Assembly: GCA_902494605.1 (NCBI GenBank)
Contig: CABUUG010000058.1
Location: 1 to 10,613 of the forward strand
DNA from: an uncultured Collinsella sp.
GTDB lineage: Bacteria > Actinomycetota > Coriobacteriia > Coriobacteriales > Coriobacteriaceae
Direction of reading: 5' to 3'
DNA length: 10,613 nucleotides
Position numbers and translations under genes: made by a program. The notes under the pieces are model-generated. The model was not told the origin of the DNA. It saw nothing but the letters and a program-made list of their open reading frames with translations, and ran no database searches. Numbering within the stretch: position 1 is the first letter of the stretch; each line of letters opens with the position of its first letter. Of the stretch, positions 4,985 through 10,613 are shown piece by piece.

Positions 4985-7735
4985 TTACTTGGCGTCTGCC
5001 CAGGTCACTCCAGTCGAAGCTTCGGCGATTAGGGGGACGCGGAGGTCTACTACGTGTTCCATGACGTCGCGGACCATGGTGGTCAGGCGCTCGACTTCAT
5101 CGGTGGGGCACTCAAAGTCCAGTTCGTCGTGCACCTGCAGAATCATATGGGCGGCAAAGCCTTCTTCTTCCAGGCGGCGGCTTACGCGAGCCATGGCGAT
5201 CTTGATGATGTCGGCGGCGGTTCCCTGCATGGGGTGGTTCATAGCCGTGCGCTCGCCAAAGCCGCGGAGTTGCGGGTTTTTGGCCTTGAGCTCCGGAATA
5301 TGGCGCCTGCGGCCATACATGGTCTCGGCGTAGCCCGTCTGCTTGGCACGTGCCACCACGTTGTCGAGGAACGTGCGCACGCCTGGGTAGGCCTCGTAGT
5401 AGCGGTCGATCATGTCGCGCGCCTCGGCCATCGAGATATGCAGCGACTGCGACAGACCATAGGCCTGCTGGCCGTACACGATGCCAAAGTTCACGGCCTT
5501 GGCGCGGCTGCGCAGGTCGGGCGTTACCTCGGACACCGGCACGCCAAATACGCGCGCGGCCGTCTCGGCATGGAAGTCCTCGCCCTCGTTAAAGGCACGT
5601 ACCAGATGTTCATCACCCGAAAGATGCGCGAGCAGGCGCAGCTCGATCTGCGAGTAGTCCACCGCCAAAAAGACGCTGCCCTCGCCCGCCGAGAACGCCG
5701 TCTTGACGGTACGCCCCAGCTCCGAGCGCGTCGGAATGTTTTGCAGATTGGGGTCGCTCGAAGACAGACGCCCCGTCGCGGTGATGGTCTGGTTGTACGT
5801 GGTGTGCACGCGACCGTCACCACGGCGCAGCGGGCCCAGCGTGTCCAGATAGGTGGACTTGATCTTGGACTTCTCACGCCAGTCCAAGATCAAACGCACG
5901 ATCTCGTGGTCGCGGGCAAGATCGCTCAGCACCTTGGCATTGGTCGAATAGTAACCGCGCTTGGTCTTCTTGAGGCCCTTGGTTGGAAGCCCCATCACAT
6001 CAAAGAGCACGTGCGACAGCTGCATGGGACTGCCAATATTAAAAGTCTCGTCACCCGCCAGGTCGCGAATGCTGCGCTCGACCTCGGCAATCTGGGTCGC
6101 CAGACCCTCGGACAGATTGTGCAGGCGCTCGGGGTCCACGAGCATGCCCGCGCGCTCCATCTTGGCAAGTACCGGAACGAGCGGCATCTCGATACCATCG
6201 AACACGTTGGCGGCGTTCTCGCGGGCCATGCACTCGCGCAGCGGTGCGACCAGCGCCAGCGTCAGGGCCGCCGTGCGGGCGGCAGGCGCAGGAGCGTCCT
6301 CGCCGGCACCCTCTGCACCGCGCGCCGCGGGCAGCGCCATCTGCAGATAGATATCGGCCAGATACGCCTCATCGAACTCGGAGCGGTCGGAATCCAACAG
6401 GTAGGCGGCAACCACGGTATCAAAGATACGCGTGGAATCGACTACCAGCGGATCCATGAGCTCGGGCTCAGAAGAATCGATGGGCGAAAGCTCGTGCAAC
6501 AGCGCCTTCATATCCGGGCTCGCCACGCGACCCTCCATAAACAGACGCGCGAGCACGCCGGCAATCACGCCGTGGGCGAAGTTGAAGCCCTCAACCTCAG
6601 CCGCCGCACCGCCGTCGCCCTCCTCGAGCGCGAACAGGCCCTTGGACGTCGCCAGCCACAGCGTGCGCGTCAGTCCAAAGAGCGCGCCCTCTTCCTTGTC
6701 GTCGTCCACCACGGCGGCGACCCACTCGCCGGCATCAATCGCGCGAGAAATCTCAGCCGCAACGGCACCAAGTGCGTCAGCATCGCCGGCGGCTGAGCGA
6801 ACCATCGCAGGTATCTCAAACACACTGGAGGCAGCAGCAGCCCCGCCCTCGCCGCCGATCAGCGCCAAGAAACGGTTCTGCATGGCGGTGATACCAAGCG
6901 TGCCCAGCGCCGCGGAAACCTCATCGGCAGAAAACGCCGGAAAGGACGTCGCCTCAAAATCGAGCTCAACGGGCGCATCGGTGCGGATGGTCGCCACCTT
7001 ACGACTCAGCAGCGCGTCATCGATGTGTGCGCGCAGGTTTTCGCCCATCTTGCCCTTGACCTCATCGGCGTGTGCGATGACCTCGTCCAGGCTACCGTAC
7101 TGCGCAATGAGCGCGCTCGCCTTTTTGGGGCCGATGCCCGGCACGCCGGGGATGTTATCGGACGTGTCGCCCTTCAAACCGTAAAAGTCGGGCACGAGCG
7201 CCGGTGTGATGCCGTGATACAGATCGTCCACGCTCTCGGGCGTCATGATCGCCACGTCGGACAGGCCCTTGCGGGTCGAGACCACGTTGACGTGCTCGGT
7301 CACGAGCTGATACATATCGCGATCACCGGTCACCAGCAGCATGTCACAGCCGGCCTGCTCGCCCAGACGCGCCATAGTGCCCAGGATGTCATCGCCTTCC
7401 CAGCCCTCGGACTGCAAAATCGGCACGTTGAGCGCGGCGAGCAGCTCCTTAATCATGGGAAACTGCGCGTGCAGATCGGGGTCCATGGGCGGGCGCTGAG
7501 CCTTGTACTGCGGCAGCATCTCCATGCGCACGCGCGGCTTGCCCTTGTCAAACGCCACAACAACGCCGTCGGGATTAAAGGCGTCAATCATCTTGAGGAA
7601 CATATTCAAAAAGCCAAAGATCGCGTTGGTGGGACGACCGTCCGGCGCGTTCATGGTGGGCGGCACGGCGTGGAAGGCGCGGTGCATGAGCGAGTTGCCG
7701 TCGATGACGGCAAAGGTACGGCGCTTGTCAGACAT
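4985..7735 (-). CDS. polA: DNA polymerase I
   Basis: Repair and replication polymerase that removes RNA primers and fills gaps; 916 residues, the usual size. N-terminal 5'-3' exonuclease: DGNSLMHRAFHA, VVVAFDKGKP, EGWEGDDILGT, TGDRDMYQLV, and the helix-hairpin-helix run GDTSDNIPGVPGIGPKKA. C-terminal polymerase: motif A DYSQIELR (D693), motif B RSRAKAVNFGIVYG (from residue 742), motif C HDE (869-871). The middle 3'-5' exonuclease-like domain lacks its catalytic acids: the DxE site reads VVDDDKEE, the NLKYD-like site reads MKALLHEL, and no YxxxD motif III is seen. Proofreading is probably absent, as in Taq and Bacillus Pol I. The start at 7735 (MSDKRRTF) has GAGG 8 nt upstream; a start 13 codons earlier lacks an RBS. 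Convergent with the HAD gene, divergent from the aminopeptidase gene. Confidence 0.98.
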   Translation of the reverse strand: MSDKRRTFAVIDGNSLMHRAFHAVPPTMNAPDGRPTNAIFGFLNMFLKMIDAFNPDGVVVAFDKGKPRVRMEMLPQYKAQRPPMDPDLHAQFPMIKELLAALNVPILQSEGWEGDDILGTMARLGEQAGCDMLLVTGDRDMYQLVTEHVNVVSTRKGLSDVAIMTPESVDDLYHGITPALVPDFYGLKGDTSDNIPGVPGIGPKKASALIAQYGSLDEVIAHADEVKGKMGENLRAHIDDALLSRKVATIRTDAPVELDFEATSFPAFSADEVSAALGTLGITAMQNRFLALIGGEGGAAAASSVFEIPAMVRSAAGDADALGAVAAEISRAIDAGEWVAAVVDDDKEEGALFGLTRTLWLATSKGLFALEEGDGGAAAEVEGFNFAHGVIAGVLARLFMEGRVASPDMKALLHELSPIDSSEPELMDPLVVDSTRIFDTVVAAYLLDSDRSEFDEAYLADIYLQMALPAARGAEGAGEDAPAPAARTAALTLALVAPLRECMARENAANVFDGIEMPLVPVLAKMERAGMLVDPERLHNLSEGLATQIAEVERSIRDLAGDETFNIGSPMQLSHVLFDVMGLPTKGLKKTKRGYYSTNAKVLSDLARDHEIVRLILDWREKSKIKSTYLDTLGPLRRGDGRVHTTYNQTITATGRLSSSDPNLQNIPTRSELGRTVKTAFSAGEGSVFLAVDYSQIELRLLAHLSGDEHLVRAFNEGEDFHAETAARVFGVPVSEVTPDLRSRAKAVNFGIVYGQQAYGLSQSLHISMAEARDMIDRYYEAYPGVRTFLDNVVARAKQTGYAETMYGRRRHIPELKAKNPQLRGFGERTAMNHPMQGTAADIIKIAMARVSRRLEEEGFAAHMILQVHDELDFECPTDEVERLTTMVRDVMEHVVDLRVPLIAEASTGVTWADAK

Positions 7736-7843
7736 ATTGAATACCTCGCTTTGGGCTGGGCACGGTTTGCTCACTCCAGTTTACACGCTCCCCGCCCCAC
7801 GGCCACTGCACATCAGGCTTCCCTGCCGCCGCGCGCCCGCGCG

Positions 7844-7852
7844 TGATACGAT
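7844..7852 (+). promoter_or_regulatory. Candidate extended -10 promoter of the aminopeptidase gene
   Basis: TGATACGAT has the TGn extension followed by TACGAT (four of six -10 bases). It lies about 50 nt before the ATG at 7902, and the sequence just upstream is very GC-rich with no -35 match. The polA promoter should lie in the same 166-nt divergent gap, but I could not pick it out with confidence. Confidence 0.35.
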
Positions 7853-7901
7853 GGCTCACGGTACATCAACCAGCACGATCGATCCGAAAGGAGCCTGCGT
7901 C

Positions 7902-9299
7902 ATGGAGCGTCCCTGCGCATGGAAAAAGTACACGCCACAGCAAGTCGAGGAACTCGAGGAACTTTGCCGCGGCTATAAGCAGTTTTTGAGTGAGAACAAG
8001 ACCGAGCGCCTGTGCGTCAAGGCCGGCATCAAGATGGCCGAGGAGGCGGGATACGTCGACCTGGAGACCGTAATCGCCGAAGGCCGCGAGCTCAAGGCAG
8101 GCGACAAGGTGTACGCCGCCAATCACGGCAAGGACCTCATGCTCGTCAACCTGGGCATCGCCCCGCTCGAGCAGGGCTTTAACATCTTGGGCGCCCACGT
8201 GGACTCGCCGCGCCTGGACCTTAAGCAGAACCCCGCCTTCGAGGCCGGCGACATGGCTTATCTCGACACGCACTACTATGGCGGCGTCAAGAGCTACCAC
8301 TGGGTCGCTTCCCCGCTCGCACTCGTAGGCGTCATCTGCAAAAAGGACGGCACCACCGTCGACATCAACATCGGCGACAAGGCAGACGATCCGGTCTTTA
8401 CCATCTCCGACCTGCTAATCCACCTCTCGAGCGAGCAGATGTCCAAGCCCGCCAAGGACGCCGTCGACGCCGAGATCCTCGACGTGATCGTGGGCGGCCG
8501 CCCCGTCAAGTTTGACGAGGACGACAAGGACGCCCCCAAGGAGCCCGTCAAGCAGATGTTCCTGGATATCCTCAAGGAGCAGTACGGCGTCGAGGAGGAG
8601 GACTTCCTCTCCGCCGAGATCGAGGTCGTGCCCGCCGGCCCCGCCCGCGACATGGGCCTCGACCGCTCCATGATTCTGGGCTATGGCCACGACGACCGAG
8701 TCTGCGCCTATCCGTCCATGCTCGCCCAGATCAACGTCGCCAACGTGGAGCGCACGAGCATCACACTCATCGTCGACAAGGAGGAGATCGGTTCCGTGGG
8801 TGCCACCGGCATGACGAGCCGCTTCTTCGAGAACACCGTCGCCGAGATCATGACGCTCGCCGGCGAGGATAGCCCGCTGGCCCTGCGCCGCGCACTCGCC
8901 CACAGCCGTATGCTCTCCTCTGACGTGTCCGCCGGCTTCGACCCGGGCTACGCCGGCAAGTTCGAGACCAAGAACGCAGCCTTCATGGGTCGTGGCCTGT
9001 GCTTTAACAAGTACACGGGCAGCCGCGGCAAGGGTGGCTCCAACGACGCCGACGCCGAGTATGTGGCCCTCATCCGCGACATAATGGACGAGGCCGGCGT
9101 GGACTTCCAGACCTGCGAGCTCGGTCGCGTCAACGCGGGCGGCGGCGGCACCATCGCCTACATCATGGCCAAGTACGGCATGAACGTCATCGACTCCGGC
9201 GTTGCCGTCCTGTCCATGCACGCCCTGTGGGAGGTCGCCAACAAGGCCGATATCTACGAGGCCTATCGCGGATACAAGGCCTTCATCGAGCGCGCCTAA
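7902..9299 (+). CDS. M18 family zinc aminopeptidase
   Basis: Cytosolic metallo-aminopeptidase (peptidase family M18, aspartyl aminopeptidase/ApeA type) that trims N-terminal residues from peptides in protein turnover and peptide use; substrate preference cannot be read from sequence. The product has 465 residues, normal for the family. Expected metal ligands and catalytic residues are visible in order: H99 in GAHVDSPRLD, D264 within GHDDR, E294-E295 in DKEEIGS, D341 in SSDVSAGFDP, and H440 in SMHA. Further family segments are HYYGGVKSYHW (124-134), FNKYTGSRGKGG (368-379) and GRVNAGGGGTIA. The ATG at 7902 is fixed by GAAAGGAG 8 nt upstream; the frame is open far upstream but overlaps polA there and has no RBS. 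A terminator follows, then yaaA on the same strand. It looks complete. Confidence 0.94.
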   Translation: MERPCAWKKYTPQQVEELEELCRGYKQFLSENKTERLCVKAGIKMAEEAGYVDLETVIAEGRELKAGDKVYAANHGKDLMLVNLGIAPLEQGFNILGAHVDSPRLDLKQNPAFEAGDMAYLDTHYYGGVKSYHWVASPLALVGVICKKDGTTVDINIGDKADDPVFTISDLLIHLSSEQMSKPAKDAVDAEILDVIVGGRPVKFDEDDKDAPKEPVKQMFLDILKEQYGVEEEDFLSAEIEVVPAGPARDMGLDRSMILGYGHDDRVCAYPSMLAQINVANVERTSITLIVDKEEIGSVGATGMTSRFFENTVAEIMTLAGEDSPLALRRALAHSRMLSSDVSAGFDPGYAGKFETKNAAFMGRGLCFNKYTGSRGKGGSNDADAEYVALIRDIMDEAGVDFQTCELGRVNAGGGGTIAYIMAKYGMNVIDSGVAVLSMHALWEVANKADIYEAYRGYKAFIERA

Positions 9300-9312
9300 C
9301 CAACCCTTCATC

Positions 9313-9387
9313 AGTTGCGGTGAAATACGGACTAAACTGGCCCATAAACGGCCAAAACAGACCGTATTCCACCGCAACTTCTTTTTT
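9313..9387 (+). terminator. Terminator between the aminopeptidase gene and yaaA
   Basis: Long two-part hairpin: outer arms 9313-9330 and 9362-9379 (18 bp with one A-C mismatch, AGTTGCGGTG opening) and an inner 5-bp TGGCC/GGCCA stem (9338-9342 with 9350-9354). The outer stem runs straight into TTCTTTTTT, ending at 9387. It is the best-formed intrinsic terminator in the window, 13 nt after the aminopeptidase stop. It ends only 5 nt before AGGAG, the yaaA Shine-Dalgarno (9393-9397), so yaaA must be reached by read-through or by a start very near the hairpin. Confidence 0.85.
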
Positions 9388-9402
9388 GGCAGAGGAGAGT
9401 CC

Positions 9403-10212
9403 ATGCTGCAGGTCATCATTTCGCCCGCCAAACAGATGCGCGCGGCCCAAGATGCTTTTGAAGTCCTGGGCATTCCACCCTTTGTGCGCGAGACGGCTCT
9501 CCTCCACCGCGCACTGCTAGATATCGAGCGGAATGAAGGCAGCGGCGGCCTGCAGGCGCTGTGGAACGTGAGCGACAGGCTGCTTACAACGTGCCTGGAT
9601 ACGCTTCACGAATTTATGCCCGTCCTGAGCGATGCCGACCTCGCCGATCCCGATATCGCGCGTCACCTCTCCCCTGCCGTCATGTCCTATCACGGCATTC
9701 AATACCAGAGCATGGCGCCCGAGGTGATGGATTCCGCGCAGCTCGCATGGCTGCAAGACCATCTATGGATCCTCTCGGGCCTTTACGGATGCGTACGCCC
9801 CTTTCATGCCGTTGAACCGTATCGGCTGGAGATGGGCACAAAGCTTGCCGTCGACGGTGCCCGAGACCTCTACTCGTTTTGGGGCGACAAGCTCGCACGG
9901 GCTATCGCTCCGGCAGGATCCAACGCTACGATCGTTAACCTTGCCAGCGCGGAATACGCCAAAGCCGTTCTACCCTGCCTCACCACCGACGCCACGGTCG
10001 TCACATGTCTCTTTGGCGAAGGCGTCCGCAACGACAAGCCCATCCAGCGCTCGACCGCCAGCAAAAAGGCGCGCGGCTCCATGGTGCGCTGGATGGCAGA
10101 AAACAAGCTCGGGGATGTAAGCGAACTCACCGCGTTCGATGTTGGTTATCGTCACTTTCCCGAGCTTTCAAATAAAAACACTTTGATCTTCCTGAACGAA
10201 CAGGCCTTGTAG
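9403..10212 (+). CDS. yaaA: Peroxide stress protein YaaA (DUF328/UPF0246)
   Basis: Cytosolic protein which in E. coli is part of the OxyR response and limits free iron and oxidative DNA damage under peroxide stress; DNA-binding activity has been reported for the family, and the biochemical mechanism is not settled. The product is 269 residues, slightly longer than E. coli's (about 258). Family hallmarks are IISPAKQM at residues 5-12, LSGLYG (124-129), EPYRLEMGT (138-146), DLYSFWGDK (155-163), NLASAEYAK (179-187) and KKARGSMVRW (221-230). The ATG at 9403 has AGGAG 5 nt upstream; a longer open frame reaches back to 9202 but overlaps the aminopeptidase gene. It lies directly after a strong terminator on the same strand and is convergent with the partial gene beyond it. 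No OxyR or PerR site could be assigned. Confidence 0.95.
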   Translation: MLQVIISPAKQMRAAQDAFEVLGIPPFVRETALLHRALLDIERNEGSGGLQALWNVSDRLLTTCLDTLHEFMPVLSDADLADPDIARHLSPAVMSYHGIQYQSMAPEVMDSAQLAWLQDHLWILSGLYGCVRPFHAVEPYRLEMGTKLAVDGARDLYSFWGDKLARAIAPAGSNATIVNLASAEYAKAVLPCLTTDATVVTCLFGEGVRNDKPIQRSTASKKARGSMVRWMAENKLGDVSELTAFDVGYRHFPELSNKNTLIFLNEQAL

Positions 10213-10252
10213 GACCACCGCTACTTTTGAATGTGCTGCCTAGGCACGGCGT

Positions 10253-10613
10253 CTATTCCGCCGAGCCGTCGGCTTTGGCAATTTCATTTGTCGAGCCATC
10301 CTGATAGGTAATTTTGACATGCTCCACCTCGGACACCTTGATGCCCGACGGGGGCTCCAGGCGCCATTCCGTCAGCGCGATATCCATCGTCGTGGGCACA
10401 TCCCCTTGATCTTTGAGTTTAACCGTAAGTGTTTTGAGCGCCGCATCAAACGTCACGCGTTCGATTTCCTCGCCTGGAATAGACCCGCCGCTCTGCTGCA
10501 GTTGCATAAACTCATCGCGCGGATACCAATAGTCGCCGGGAGCTGCCACCGTGTTGCCGCCAGCGACCTTCACCGTCATGATCGGCAGGGCCTCGTCGGC
10601 CTCAAACTCCCAG
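10253..10613 (-). CDS. Hypothetical protein, C-terminal part (5' end outside window)
   Basis: The last 119 codons of a gene that runs off the right edge; TAG at 10253-10255. The frame stays open to the edge (WEFEADEALPIM before the first in-window ATG at 10579), so that ATG is probably internal and no RBS precedes it. The sequence is hydrophilic, with alternating patterns suggesting beta strands (VTFDAALKTLTVKLKD, VEHVKITYQDGSTNEI), two Trp and a GDYWYPRDEF segment. No membrane segment or recognised motif is seen in this part. It may be the end of an extracytoplasmic or beta-rich domain, but I cannot name a family. Convergent with yaaA, separated by 40 bp holding only a small CCTAGG-centred palindrome. 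Confidence 0.75.
   Translation of the reverse strand, partial: WEFEADEALPIMTVKVAGGNTVAAPGDYWYPRDEFMQLQQSGGSIPGEEIERVTFDAALKTLTVKLKDQGDVPTTMDIALTEWRLEPPSGIKVSEVEHVKITYQDGSTNEIAKADGSAE

Noticed and set aside
5054..6796. 580-codon ORF antisense to polA, and similar long antisense frames in argH (127-1191) and argG (2062-3366)
   Set aside because: These are complementary-frame shadows of GC-rich real genes: rich in His, Gln, Arg and Gly, without RBS or recognisable motifs.
10226..10250. CCTAGG-centred palindrome between yaaA and the partial gene as a bidirectional terminator
   Set aside because: The stem is very short and no T-run follows on either strand.

Overview
This is a chromosomal core-gene window from a fairly GC-rich bacterium. 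Gene order, codon preference (strong use of GCC, CTC, CGC and GAC) and protein character suggest the Coriobacteriia, most likely a Collinsella-like gut actinobacterium. That assignment is by impression, not by database search. There are no rRNA or tRNA genes, CRISPR arrays, transposases or phage genes.

Layout. (1) 1-3650, minus strand: an arginine biosynthesis block. A leader region precedes argG (argininosuccinate synthase), followed by a 56-codon small ORF and argH (argininosuccinate lyase), with a hairpin terminator after argH. (2) 3888-4715, plus strand: a Cof-type HAD hydrolase, divergent from the arg block. (3) 4716-4984: a convergent intergenic region holding a 124-bp palindromic element with 31-bp perfect inverted arms, plus a separate terminator-like hairpin. 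(4) 4985-7735, minus strand: polA, DNA polymerase I with an apparently dead 3'-5' exonuclease domain. (5) 7902-10212, plus strand: an M18 aminopeptidase and yaaA (peroxide-stress protein). A terminator hairpin between them runs almost into the yaaA ribosome binding site. (6) 10253-10613, minus strand: the C-terminal part of an unrecognised protein that continues beyond the window.

The most interesting element is the roughly 300-nt argG leader. It contains a 24-codon ORF with an excellent Shine-Dalgarno sequence that ends in RRQRAISRRR. Downstream lie three further segments that can form mutually exclusive pairings: Arg-codon segment with segment 2, segment 2 with segment 3, and segment 3 with segment 4 followed by TTTTT. 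This is the layout of a classical ribosome-mediated attenuator, here sensing arginine (charged tRNA-Arg). Low charged tRNA-Arg would stall the leader ribosome, allow the antiterminator and let transcription reach argG, and possibly the small ORF and argH. High arginine would favour termination. I see no convincing ArgR box, so attenuation may be the main local control. The remaining genes are ordinary housekeeping functions with no evident functional link to arginine synthesis.
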